This document shows positions 34,184-42,855 of a stretch of DNA of 64,000 nt, one piece after another. Each line of letters begins with the position of its first letter. The first letter of the stretch is position 1. The stretch comes from Longimicrobiales bacterium (GTDB lineage: Bacteria; Gemmatimonadota; Gemmatimonadetes; Longimicrobiales; Gaopeijiaceae). The notes under the pieces were generated by a model. The model saw only the letters and a list, made by a program, of their open reading frames with translations. It was not told the origin of the DNA and did no database searches. The DNA is taken from positions 148,889-212,888 of the forward strand of contig JAQWPM010000019.1 in the NCBI GenBank assembly GCA_029245345.1. The letters run 5' to 3'. Made by a program: the position numbers and the translations under genes.

Positions 34184-35979
34184 CGTGCTACCGCCTCCTT
34201 CCAGATATGCATGAACCCATTAGGATCGCCACGCAGCGATGCTGAGAGCCCGGGGTCCGGCACCAAAGTCATCTGTGCTTCATACTCCCCTCCGCGGCTC
34301 TCGTACCGGACAGCGATTACGTCACCTGGGGAGTGCGCCTGGAGAACAGCTCGCACGGACGTGTCCGCGTCGATTGTTTCGCCGTTCAGAGTCAAGATCC
34401 GATCCCCTCGATCCAACCCGGCTTCGTACATCGGAGAGCCCGTCACGGGGGTCGCCGTCACGGTCGCTGCACCACCGCGCATCTGGACGTGATTCGGATT
34501 GCCCATCCACGCACGGCCGGGGCGTGCCGGGCCGAGTTCGATGCCGGCGGCGGCCAACAACTTCGCGTACATCGGAGCCTGGGTGCCGCGTACGTAAGCG
34601 TCGAAGTATGAACGAGCGAAGATCGGGTCTCCGGTTGCACGGGCCAAAGCTGCTTCGATGTCGTCGACATTGTAGGAGCGCTCCGGAATGCCGTGCGTAC
34701 GCCACATCTCTCGCATGACGTGGTCTAGCGTGATCCCGTCGAACGATGTTCGCAGCGTTAGATCGAGCCCCAGAGCTACTCCGGAGCCCCAGGTGTAATA
34801 CGACAGGAAGGTATTTCCGCGGTTATTTGGATCGACTGCCGTTGCCGCGTCCACGAACGGAGCCTGCATGCTCATCTGGACGGGAGAGGAATGCGCTCGC
34901 CCGGGCGCGTTGGTCACTGAATTCGCGATACCACCCATCCTACGCGCGAACTCTGCGTCATCTACGAGGCCGCCGCGCCACAGGATCAAGTCGTCGTAAT
35001 AGCTCGTGAAGCCCTCGGCGAACCAGAGTTCCATGGACATGTTGGCCTCTTCGAAGTCGAAGGGCTCGAGCGTCGTCGGTCGAATCCGCTCCACGTTCCA
35101 CGCGTGGAAGAACTCGTGCGCCACTGTACCGAGGACACCAAGCATGTTCGACTCCAAGGAGCCCGTGCTGGTGAGGACCGTCGAGTTCCGGTGCTCCATA
35201 CCATCGCCATCCACCCACGGGAGGTAACAAGCTAGGAAGGTGTACTCGCCATAGTCGAAGGTCGGGAGCTCTCCGTACACGTCTCGGGACCCATCCACGA
35301 TCGCTGCAGCGGCCTCCGCGTACTCCTCAGCCTCCGCATCCGTGCCGGCATGGTGCAGCGCAACCCGTACCGTCTGGCCGTCGACGTCCCACTTCTTTTC
35401 CCAGAAGTCCGAAACCTCCGTGGGGCTGTCCAAGAAATAGTAGAGGTGTGGAGCTGTGAAGCGCGTTATCTCATCTGTTGGAGCGAGCTGAGTGGCGACA
35501 CGCCAATCGCTCCCTTCGGGGATATCCACATTCAGTTCAATGGGGCGCTGCTCGAGACCACGGGCCCACATGAACGTGGCTGGCATATTCAGATGGCCAT
35601 GGGTCCGGTCGATCCCGGCGTACGTGCCGTCCGAGTGATCCGCGTAGAGCGTATAGCTCACCCGTACGGTGCCGCCATGGCCGGCCACATCCCATTGATG
35701 GACGTTGGGCCGAGAAACGGTCACGTCACGACCATTTGCACCCGTGGCCCGAAAATTGTACACGTTTTTGGCGAACTCATGGAGCGCATAGCGCCCTGGG
35801 GACGTCCGGCTCATCCTCAGTTCGAGTGGCGAGGAATCCAGTCCCTCGTACAGTACGGTGATTTCGGCTTCGTGATGGGCACGGTTCTCGAACGAGATCG
35901 AGTACCGGACAGGTTCTTGGGCCTGGAGTGACGCTGCAAAGACTGCTGTGAAGAGCGAGAGAGCACCAAAGGAACGCAT
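34180..35979 (-). CDS. M61 family peptidase with PDZ domain
   Basis: The 599-residue exported protein (signal about 1-20, cut near LQAQ) has the M61 N-terminal beta domain, the zinc motif HEFFHAWNVERIRP (HEFFH at 288-292), and the third ligand Glu in ELWFAEGFTSYY (about 322). A PDZ domain (about 500-565, with PMYEAGLDRGDRILTLNGET) follows. M61 glycyl aminopeptidases remove Gly or Ala from peptides. The ATG at 35979 is preferred; a GTG 12 nt upstream is possible. It is coupled to the DinB gene. Confidence 0.92.
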   Translation of the reverse strand: MRSFGALSLFTAVFAASLQAQEPVRYSISFENRAHHEAEITVLYEGLDSSPLELRMSRTSPGRYALHEFAKNVYNFRATGANGRDVTVSRPNVHQWDVAGHGGTVRVSYTLYADHSDGTYAGIDRTHGHLNMPATFMWARGLEQRPIELNVDIPEGSDWRVATQLAPTDEITRFTAPHLYYFLDSPTEVSDFWEKKWDVDGQTVRVALHHAGTDAEAEEYAEAAAAIVDGSRDVYGELPTFDYGEYTFLACYLPWVDGDGMEHRNSTVLTSTGSLESNMLGVLGTVAHEFFHAWNVERIRPTTLEPFDFEEANMSMELWFAEGFTSYYDDLILWRGGLVDDAEFARRMGGIANSVTNAPGRAHSSPVQMSMQAPFVDAATAVDPNNRGNTFLSYYTWGSGVALGLDLTLRTSFDGITLDHVMREMWRTHGIPERSYNVDDIEAALARATGDPIFARSYFDAYVRGTQAPMYAKLLAAAGIELGPARPGRAWMGNPNHVQMRGGAATVTATPVTGSPMYEAGLDRGDRILTLNGETIDADTSVRAVLQAHSPGDVIAVRYESRGGEYEAQMTLVPDPGLSASLRGDPNGFMHIWKEAVAR

Positions 35980-36060
35980 GACTCGATCCACCGCGAAGAA
36001 GAAGTCGTTTCGAACGGCCGCAAGCTACCTGTCGCCGAAAGCTAGGGCTATGTTAGCGCC

Positions 36061-37008
36061 ATGACGTCGATATCAGAGGTCTTCAGGGCGCTCGCGACCC
36101 GTTTGGGCGCTGAGCGCATCGAGCGCGACGTCCCGCTCGCACCCATGACAACGTTTCGAATTGGTGGCCCCGCGGCACTTCTCTATCGGGCTCGGACGCC
36201 GGACGAGCTAGTGCTCGCTCTGCAGGCAGTCCGCGAACTCGGCGTGCCTCACTTCTTGTTGGGTAAGGGTGCAAACATTCTCGTTGGTGATGGCGGCTTT
36301 CGCGGCCTCGTCATCAGAGTCGAGGTGGACGGCATCGATTTCCTCGACGAGACAACGGTACGTGCCGGAGCTGGTGTGGAGACCTTCCCCAACCTCATCG
36401 ATGCTACGGTTGCCCGGGGGCTCGGCGGCCTCCACCACTTCGTTGGCATCCCGAGCACTGTCGGGGGCGCGTTATGGCAGAACCTCCACTTTCTCTCGCC
36501 AGCCCCCGCACGCGAACGGACCGTCTTCATCGAGGAGGTCCTCGAGAGCGCGGATCTCTTCACAGAGGACGGCGAACGTAAAACCGTTGGCGTCGACTAC
36601 TTCGAGTTCGGGTACGACGAGAGCGTCCTACATCACCGCGACGACGTTGTCCTCTCGGCCACGTTCAAGCTCGAACCCACACCCCTCGACGAACTCCGCC
36701 GCGTGATGCGGGACAATCTGGAGTGGCGTGACGATCGCCACCCGGACCTTTGGCTGTACCCGTGCGCGGGATCGATCTTTCAGAAGATCGAAGGCATCGG
36801 GGCGGGCCGCCTGATCGACGAGTGCGGTCTCAAGGGCCACACGAACGGTGGCGCTCGCATATTCCATAAACACGCGAACATCATCGTGAATCTCGGCGGT
36901 GCGACGGCCGCGGAGGTGCGTACGCTCATCGACCTCGCTCAGAGCACTGTGAGTCGAGAGAAAGGCTACGATCTCGTCCCGGAAATCGCGTTCGTGGGCG
37001 AATTCTGA
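36061..37008 (+). CDS. murB: UDP-N-acetylenolpyruvoylglucosamine reductase
   Basis: The 315-residue FAD enzyme reduces UDP-GlcNAc-enolpyruvate to UDP-MurNAc, the second committed step of peptidoglycan synthesis. FAD-binding TTFRIGGPAALL and LGKGANILVGDGGFRGLVI are clear, as is GIPSTVGGALWQN. The active-site region reads PCAGSIFQKIEGIGAGRLID, typical of the family's second half. It stands alone, far from a mur/fts cluster, and its stop overlaps the start of the thioesterase gene. Confidence 0.93.
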   Translation: MTSISEVFRALATRLGAERIERDVPLAPMTTFRIGGPAALLYRARTPDELVLALQAVRELGVPHFLLGKGANILVGDGGFRGLVIRVEVDGIDFLDETTVRAGAGVETFPNLIDATVARGLGGLHHFVGIPSTVGGALWQNLHFLSPAPARERTVFIEEVLESADLFTEDGERKTVGVDYFEFGYDESVLHHRDDVVLSATFKLEPTPLDELRRVMRDNLEWRDDRHPDLWLYPCAGSIFQKIEGIGAGRLIDECGLKGHTNGGARIFHKHANIIVNLGGATAAEVRTLIDLAQSTVSREKGYDLVPEIAFVGEF

Positions 37009-37463
37009 GTCCGGCAGAGCTGGAGAAGTATCTCCACGAACACATCCCGCTGTCGAAGGCGATGGAGACCACCGTTATCTCCGCCGATGACGAGGCAGTC
37101 GCGCTCGCCGCGCCCCTTGAGCCGAATCTCAACCACCGTGGAACGGCCTTCGGCGGTAGTGTTGCGACGTTGGCGATTCTCTCCGGATGGACTCACGTGC
37201 ACTTCAAGTTGCGGCGGGCAGGTCTCAAGACCCATACCGTCATCCACGAGAGCTCAGTGCACTACGACAAACCGATCCAGGACCGTCTAGTGGCGCGTTG
37301 CGGAGATATTCCGCTGGAGGAGTGGGAGCGATTCACTCGGACGTTAAAACGGAAGGGTAAAGCGCGAATTCACGTCCAGGCGACGGTGCACTCGGCGGGC
37401 CAAGTAGCTTGCTCTTTCCGGGGCTCTTACGTGGCGACTCTACGGGAGTTATCCACCAACTAA
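37005..37463 (+). CDS. YiiD C-terminal-type thioesterase, probable CTG start
   Basis: An ATG at 37062 gives 133 residues, but the same frame upstream reads LSPAELEKYLHEHIPLSKAM, which matches the conserved N-terminus of this hotdog family (LxxYLHxxIPLxxAM). The open frame back to CTG at 37005 overlaps the murB stop as CTGA, so a coupled CTG start is proposed (152 residues). The hotdog domain includes NLNHRGTAFGGSVATLAIL and VIHESSVHYDKPI. It probably hydrolyses an acyl-CoA or acyl-carrier thioester. The CDS overlaps the convergent esterase by 15 nt. Confidence 0.75.
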   Translation: MSPAELEKYLHEHIPLSKAMETTVISADDEAVALAAPLEPNLNHRGTAFGGSVATLAILSGWTHVHFKLRRAGLKTHTVIHESSVHYDKPIQDRLVARCGDIPLEEWERFTRTLKRKGKARIHVQATVHSAGQVACSFRGSYVATLRELSTN

Positions 37464-38129
37464 TGCCATCAGGGCGTCCCGATCAATCTCGTGCCCTCCC
37501 CCGTACTCGACGACTCGGTACTCGACACCCGCCTTGGCTAGCTGACCGCGTTCTCGTTCCGCCAGCGCATCGGAGATCGCCCGGTCTTCCGTGCCTCGCA
37601 CCAGAACAACGTCAACAGACCGGAGCGCTTCTCCCGCGCGTTCAAGGTCGAGATCCGGCGGAAGTACGTCTCCCCACAACACGAGCCTGTCAGGCTGCAC
37701 TTCTCCGGCTGTCACCCAGCGCGCCGCAGTCGCGACACCCTGAGAGAACCCGAGAACTGTCATGTGGGCATTCTCAGCGCGGCGAGCATTTTGGAGCCGG
37801 TCGAGGTAGGCGACGTAGTCCTCGATTTCGTGTGCCCGGTCTTCTCGGGTCATCCACGTAGCCCCCACTTTGGAAGCGGGCCCGTGCCGCCCCGCCTCCT
37901 GGCCGATGTAAAATCTGGACAACCCCTCCGGCGCAATGATCCTACGGGTCCCATCGTCGATGGGCTGGAAGCGTCGAATGAATCTCGACGCCAACTGCTT
38001 GTAGCCGTGTAAGACGTGCCAGACCTCTCGCGGGTGTTCGATGTCCTCACCGAGTTCCCAATACCTAGCCTGCCGGGTGATCTCGATGTGGTGCTCAACG
38101 GCCTTCGCCGGACCTCGTGATTCGGTCAT
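37449..38129 (-). CDS. phospholipase/carboxylesterase-type alpha/beta hydrolase
   Basis: The 226-residue protein has the nucleophile elbow GFSQG, an early oxyanion region WHVLHGYKQLASRF and a late His in GGGHEIDRD, as in serine esterases of the carboxylesterase/phospholipase type. No signal peptide is seen, so it is probably cytoplasmic. Its ATG overlaps the MATE stop by 4 nt. Substrate is unknown. Confidence 0.85.
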   Translation of the reverse strand: MTESRGPAKAVEHHIEITRQARYWELGEDIEHPREVWHVLHGYKQLASRFIRRFQPIDDGTRRIIAPEGLSRFYIGQEAGRHGPASKVGATWMTREDRAHEIEDYVAYLDRLQNARRAENAHMTVLGFSQGVATAARWVTAGEVQPDRLVLWGDVLPPDLDLERAGEALRSVDVVLVRGTEDRAISDALAERERGQLAKAGVEYRVVEYGGGHEIDRDALMALVGG

Positions 38130-39535
38130 ACCGGCTCCGCGGCTGGCACTTCGCCTTCGTCAATCAGCAACCTGCGTAGCTCGCGTCCGAAGCGTCTCCT
38201 GATCCGATGCAACAGGAGAAGGGCAACCACGCCGAGGCCGAGCGCGAGCCCCCACCAAACGCCGCGGGGACCCATGTCCGCCCAAAAGCCAAGAGCGACA
38301 CACGCGGGAAGTCCGACCAGCCAGAATCCGACCAGGTTGAGAATCATCGGAACGCGTGTGTCCGCGACGCCGCGAAGTGCACCAGCCGCCACGACTTGCC
38401 ACCCGTCTACGATCTGGAAGACGCCTGCGATCGGGAGAAGAAGAACAGCCGTGGCGATCACCTGAGTGTCGCGGCTGAAGAATGTGGCCAGCGTTTCCGG
38501 CACCGTGAGAAACATCAGGGCCGTGACGGTCATAAACGCTGTCCCCACAACGAGCCCCGCACCGGCTGACCGCCGGGCGCTCGGCGGATCTCCTCTCCCG
38601 ACGGCTTGCCCCACCAGGACGCTCGTGGCTTGGGCAACCCCCACGGGGATCATGAACGTGACGGCTGCGAGTTGGAGAGCGACCTGATGACTCGCGACCG
38701 CCACCGTGCCTATAAGTCCCATGAGGAGACCAGCCGCTCCAAACACGCCGAATTCGAGCCACTGTTGACCGCCGATCGGCACTCCTACACGGAGCAACCG
38801 GACGAGGGGGACGGTCCGGAGCACCTCGGGCCTGAACGGACGTATCGTCGGGCGGATCAGTGGCCAAGAGACGAACATGAGCGTGAGAAGCATGAACCAC
38901 CGACTTAAGCTCGTCGCCCAACTCGACCCGACGGCCCCGAGCGCGGGTGCCCCAAGGTTTCCGTAGATGAGCACCCAGTTCAGCCCGAAGTTCACGATGT
39001 TTGCCGCGAGCACAGTCCAAACGATAGGCCGCACTCGACCCATGGCCTGCAGGCATTGTCGGAACAAGACGAAGCCGTAGAACGGAAACACTCCGGGGAT
39101 GGCCACCAGAGCATATGCGGCCGCCACGGGAATGACGTCTGCCGGCTGTCTAAAGAACGTCAGGAGCGGGCCGGCAGGTATGAGCAGCACCGATGCAAGT
39201 ACCGTCAGTCCGATGGCCAGAACCAATCCTCGTTGGACTCCACGAGCCACGGCGACATCGTCGTCCGCTCCCACAGCCTGAGCAATGACCGGGTCGAGGG
39301 CGAATAGCACGCCCATACCAAAGACCGCAACGCCGAAGAAGTAGAGATTCCCGATCGCCACCGCCGCGAGGTCAGTCGCGGAGACTCGGCCAACCATGAC
39401 GGTATCCAAGGCCCCCATGGCCATGAGGCCCAATTGTACCAACACGACAGGAGCCGCCAATCGGCCGAGTTGGACCACGTCCGCACGCCTCGGGCGATAC
39501 GCCCGAATCGGGACACGTGGGCCGACCGGTGGCAT
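38126..39535 (-). CDS. MATE family multidrug/Na+ exporter
   Basis: The 469-residue protein has about 12 hydrophobic segments in two similar halves, with GALDTVMVGRVSATDLAAV at the first helix pair and GVPIGGQQWLEFGVFGAAGL opening the second half, both typical of NorM/DinF-type MATE exporters. It would exchange drugs or metabolites against Na+ or H+. The ATG at 39535 is used; a TTG at 39607 placed 5 nt after the upstream gene is an alternative. It is coupled to the esterase downstream. Confidence 0.88.
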   Translation of the reverse strand: MPPVGPRVPIRAYRPRRADVVQLGRLAAPVVLVQLGLMAMGALDTVMVGRVSATDLAAVAIGNLYFFGVAVFGMGVLFALDPVIAQAVGADDDVAVARGVQRGLVLAIGLTVLASVLLIPAGPLLTFFRQPADVIPVAAAYALVAIPGVFPFYGFVLFRQCLQAMGRVRPIVWTVLAANIVNFGLNWVLIYGNLGAPALGAVGSSWATSLSRWFMLLTLMFVSWPLIRPTIRPFRPEVLRTVPLVRLLRVGVPIGGQQWLEFGVFGAAGLLMGLIGTVAVASHQVALQLAAVTFMIPVGVAQATSVLVGQAVGRGDPPSARRSAGAGLVVGTAFMTVTALMFLTVPETLATFFSRDTQVIATAVLLLPIAGVFQIVDGWQVVAAGALRGVADTRVPMILNLVGFWLVGLPACVALGFWADMGPRGVWWGLALGLGVVALLLLHRIRRRFGRELRRLLIDEGEVPAAEPV

Positions 39536-39612
39536 AGTGGGGGGGTCTCCCGTCACGGGCGCTCCAAGGGGCAATGTACGGAAGGGTTGTTCGGGCAGAC
39601 TGCGCAAACCCC

Positions 39613-40008
39613 TCAGTCCGTGTGGGGTGCCGTCGGATCCCCTCTCGCCGCGCGCAGGCGGCGGTCCTTTCTGACCTCTCGGAACAGCTCGGCTTCATCG
39701 TCCGGTGGCGCTTTCAGCTCCGCATGAGAGCCTTCTGAGAGCATGAAAAAGGTCACCCACGTTGCGGGGTTTCCGAGCCAGAACGCGATGAATCGGCTCA
39801 CGCTCTGGGTGCCGCGACGCTTCTGTTCGAAGTACACGAGGTTCGCCACAGCCCACACCACGGCGGTCACCGTCGCTTCGAGGAGGTACCCCGCTTCGGG
39901 GATGTCGAGCACGTAGGAGATGTCACAACCCGTGAGGAACGGCACGAGTGACCCGACGAGTCCGCGGAGGCTCCATCTCAGGCTCGATCTCATTCTCCTG
40001 TGGCTCAA
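39613..40008 (-). CDS. small membrane protein, unknown function, TTG start
   Basis: The 131-residue protein has hydrophobic segments at about 13-28, 42-60 and 78-95 and a charged C-terminal tail (DEAELFREVRKDRRLRAARG). A TTG at 40008 with GGAGG 5 nt upstream is the best start; the ATG at 39993 has AGGAG only 1 nt away. The gene precedes MATE on the same strand and is probably co-transcribed. I do not recognise the family. Confidence 0.65.
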   Translation of the reverse strand: MSHRRMRSSLRWSLRGLVGSLVPFLTGCDISYVLDIPEAGYLLEATVTAVVWAVANLVYFEQKRRGTQSVSRFIAFWLGNPATWVTFFMLSEGSHAELKAPPDDEAELFREVRKDRRLRAARGDPTAPHTD

Positions 40009-40121
40009 ATCTGCCTCCGTATGCAACCCTCACTGGCCATCACGTTGGACCCCGACGTTGCCGCCTGCATGCGTACCCCCGAAGATTGGCGCGTTCCCCG
40101 CTTCTCCTCGGAAGGGTCGTC

Positions 40122-40607
40122 ATGTCCTACGAATCTCCCGGTACCCGTCTTCGACGCCTATGGGCGCAACTGTCTCCCCTCCCCGGCGGCAAGTGGATCT
40201 TTTCAAAACTTCTCGGCCTTATGGTCCCCTACACGGGGCGACTCGGACCGACAGTGCTCCATTTCGAGCCCGGCCACGTTCGAGCACAGCTCACAGAGCG
40301 GCGTTCCGTGCGTAACCACCTGCGCTCCGTACACGCGATGGCCCTCGCCAACGTCGGCGAACTCGCGACGGGTCTCGCGGTATTGGGTGCGATGCCCTCC
40401 ACGGTCCGCGGCATTCTCACCGGATACAGCATCACGTACACGAAGAAGGCGCGCGGCGTGTTGATCGCCGAGTCCAAATGTGCGATTCCCGAAGTGACCG
40501 ACTCAGTGGACTACCAAGTGGAAGCGATCATCCGCGATGCCGAAGGCGACACCGTCGCAACCGTAAACGCCACCTGGCTCCTCGGCCCGGTGAAGACGCG
40601 GGACTGA
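40122..40607 (+). CDS. DUF4442 hotdog-fold protein
   Basis: The 161-residue protein contains a hotdog fold of the DUF4442 type: MVPYTGRLGPTVLHFEPGHV, RNHLRSVHAMALANVGELAT and a beta-rich second half. Such proteins are likely thioesterases or acyl-binding proteins of unknown substrate. GGAAGG lies 6 nt before the ATG; a longer frame to 39948 overlaps the divergent gene. It is 9 nt upstream of the nitronate monooxygenase gene. Confidence 0.85.
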   Translation: MSYESPGTRLRRLWAQLSPLPGGKWIFSKLLGLMVPYTGRLGPTVLHFEPGHVRAQLTERRSVRNHLRSVHAMALANVGELATGLAVLGAMPSTVRGILTGYSITYTKKARGVLIAESKCAIPEVTDSVDYQVEAIIRDAEGDTVATVNATWLLGPVKTRD

Positions 40608-40616
40608 CCGCCGATT

Positions 40617-41615
40617 ATGGACTTGCACACGCCGCTCACCCAGCACACGGGGATCGAAATTCCGCTCATTTGTGGCCCGATGTATCCGTGTTCAAACCCG
40701 GAACTCGTGGCCGCCGTGTCCGAAGCCGGTGGCCTCGGGGTCGTACAGCCTGTCTCCCTGACTTATGTGCATGGACACGAGTTCAGGGCCGGGCTGCAAC
40801 TCATCAAGGCAACCACGGACAAACCGATCGGCATGAACGCGCTGATCGAAGCATCATCCAAGACATACCACGAGCGTATGGTCAAGTGGATCGATACCGC
40901 GCTCGAAGAAGGAGTACGCTTCTTCATCACCTCGCTCGGCAAACCGAAATGGGTCGTCGACCGGGTTGCACAGGTCGGTGGCATCGTCTACCACGACGTC
41001 ACAGAAAAAAAATGGGCTGAGAAGGCGGTGGACTCGGGCGTGCACGGACTCATTGCGGTCAACAAGCGAGCGGGCGGACACGCTGGCCCCCTCGGACTGA
41101 GAGAGGTCCTGGATGACGTGGGCGATCTCGGCCTGCCCGTGGTTTGTGCAGGAGGCGTGGGTCAGCCTGCCGATTTCGCGCGCGCCATGAGCCTCGGGTA
41201 CGCCGGTGTCCAGATGGGCACCCGCTTCATCGCCACGCAGGAGTGCCGCGCCGGCGCACCCTACAAACAGGCCATTCTCGATGCCCAGGAAGACGACATC
41301 GTCCTGACTGAGCGGCTGACAGGGATCCCGGTCGCCGTCATCAACACCCCCTACGTGCGCAGACTGGGGACGAAGGCCGGCCCCCTGGCTCGGTGGATGT
41401 TGCGGGGACACAAGACGAAACACCTTATGCGAGCCATTTATGCCTTGAAGTCGACTTGGGAACTCAAAGGCACCTCGCTCGACGAAGAGGGCCGAAAACA
41501 GTATTGGCAGGCGGGTCGGTCCGTGGCTGGCATCAACGACATCCTACCTGCTTCCGAGATCGTAAATCGATACGCTGAGGCCGCCCGGGCGGCCCCAAAA
41601 CTGGAGACACCATGA
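40617..41615 (+). CDS. nitronate monooxygenase/2-nitropropane dioxygenase family
   Basis: The 332-residue FMN TIM-barrel protein carries PLICGPMYPCSNPELVAAVS, NKRAGGHAGPLG, CAGGVGQPADFARA and MGTRFIATQEC, typical of the NMO/NPD family. Members oxidise nitronates or act as enoyl reductases, so substrate is uncertain. It sits between DUF4442 and the M55 peptidase, whose ATG overlaps its stop, forming one operon. Confidence 0.9.
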   Translation: MDLHTPLTQHTGIEIPLICGPMYPCSNPELVAAVSEAGGLGVVQPVSLTYVHGHEFRAGLQLIKATTDKPIGMNALIEASSKTYHERMVKWIDTALEEGVRFFITSLGKPKWVVDRVAQVGGIVYHDVTEKKWAEKAVDSGVHGLIAVNKRAGGHAGPLGLREVLDDVGDLGLPVVCAGGVGQPADFARAMSLGYAGVQMGTRFIATQECRAGAPYKQAILDAQEDDIVLTERLTGIPVAVINTPYVRRLGTKAGPLARWMLRGHKTKHLMRAIYALKSTWELKGTSLDEEGRKQYWQAGRSVAGINDILPASEIVNRYAEAARAAPKLETP

Positions 41616-42511
41616 AGCGGATACACCTGTGGGCTTTCTTCGCTGCCCTCACCGTTATCGCCACCCCAATCGCGGCCCAGGAAGGCCTCAAGGTATACAT
41701 CTCAGCTGATATGGAGGGCGTGGTGGGAGCGGTCACGAGTGACCAATTGGGCCCAACTGGATTCGAGTACCAGACCTTCCGACGCATCATGACAAAGGAA
41801 GTGAACGCTGCGATCGCGGCGGCCCGGGACATGGGCGCCACAGAGATCCTGGTCTCCGACTCTCACGGAAACGGAGAGAACCTGCTCATCGAAGAGCTCC
41901 CGCAAGACATCGAGCTCATCCGCTCGTGGCCTCGGCCGCTGATGATGATGGAGGGCATCGATGCTTCGTTCGACGCCGCCATCTTAATCGGGTACCACTC
42001 GAGCACAACGAACACGCGCGGCGTCCGCGCGCACACCATATCGAGCGGGAACTTGACGTCCGTCAAACTGAACGGCATACCCATGATGGAAGCGAGCATC
42101 AACGCCGCCATCGCCGGCGACTTCGGCGTGCCCGTGATCATGATCTCGGGTGATGATGCTGTCGTCGAAGAGGCCCATCAGATCATCGGCGACATGGAAG
42201 GCGCGGTGGTCAAAGAGAGCCTGGGCTTCCATTCCGCCCGAACGATCATGCCGGAAGCAGCCTATGATCTCATTGGTGACAAGGTCCGTGCAGCACTCGG
42301 CCGCCTCGACGACTTCACGCCCTACGTTATGGACGGCCCTGTCTCCCTCGACATTTCGTTCAAGAACTACATGCCCGCGGAGTTGATGGCGTACCTACCC
42401 AATGTAGAGCGGGTGGACTCCCACACGATTCGTTTCATTGGAGTCGACATGACGGAGATCTCCAAGTTCATCGAATTCACGACGTCATACGGGGTGGGTA
42501 TCACGCCTTAG
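41612..42511 (+). CDS. M55 family D-aminopeptidase (DppA-like), exported
   Basis: The 299-residue protein has a signal peptide (LWAFFAALTVIATPIAAQ) ahead of an M55 domain. Metal ligands are visible in ISADMEGVVG, DSHGNGEN, GYHSST and AHTISS. DppA of Bacillus cleaves D-Ala-D-Ala and related D-peptides; the exported form here would act on cell-wall D-peptides in the periplasm. It ends the operon and its stop overlaps that of a convergent remnant. Confidence 0.9.
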   Translation: MKRIHLWAFFAALTVIATPIAAQEGLKVYISADMEGVVGAVTSDQLGPTGFEYQTFRRIMTKEVNAAIAAARDMGATEILVSDSHGNGENLLIEELPQDIELIRSWPRPLMMMEGIDASFDAAILIGYHSSTTNTRGVRAHTISSGNLTSVKLNGIPMMEASINAAIAGDFGVPVIMISGDDAVVEEAHQIIGDMEGAVVKESLGFHSARTIMPEAAYDLIGDKVRAALGRLDDFTPYVMDGPVSLDISFKNYMPAELMAYLPNVERVDSHTIRFIGVDMTEISKFIEFTTSYGVGITP

Positions 42512-42762
42512 GCGCCGGCAGCCCAGTCCAGTCCGCAGACATCAGATCGCCGACCCATAAAGACGGTATCTCGCCATCGCCCATCGTAGAACTGTGCGAT
42601 CCGGTTCCGTGTCCCCACGACCCGGAATGGCTTGAGGCGGCATGTGTCCCAGGTCGGCACTTCCCGCTCGAAGGTGGCGTCGTCCGGGGCAATCCCCTGC
42701 CGGTAGATCTCGGCAACGGATGACCAATCGTCGGGGGTCATCGAACGGAGCCTGATGGACAT
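42508..42762 (-). pseudogene. GNAT acetyltransferase with the catalytic core deleted
   Basis: The 84-codon frame starts like a phosphinothricin/MnaT-type N-acetyltransferase (IRLRSMTPDDWSSVAEIYRQ, then DATFEREVPTW) and then jumps to the C-terminal end (FRVVGTRNRIAQFYDGRWRD, FMGRRS). The central beta-sheet and the acetyl-CoA loop (Q/R-x-x-G-x-G/A), roughly 90 residues, are missing. The join falls near DTCRLKPF and the frame is kept. GGAGG 5 nt before the ATG remains. It cannot bind acetyl-CoA in the usual way and is most likely a deletion pseudogene. Confidence 0.75.
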
Positions 42763-42855
42763 ATCACCTCCCTTCTTAGGAGCAGCAGATGCGGAGCGAA
42801 CCGGACACACGGTAGCTTGTCTCTGGTAGAACCGACCACCCTCAAACCGACGCGT

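Noticed and set aside
39536..39607. TTG start for the MATE gene at 39607
   Set aside because: Possible, but the extra 24 residues are not hydrophobic or family-like; the ATG at 39535 gives a normal MATE N-terminus.
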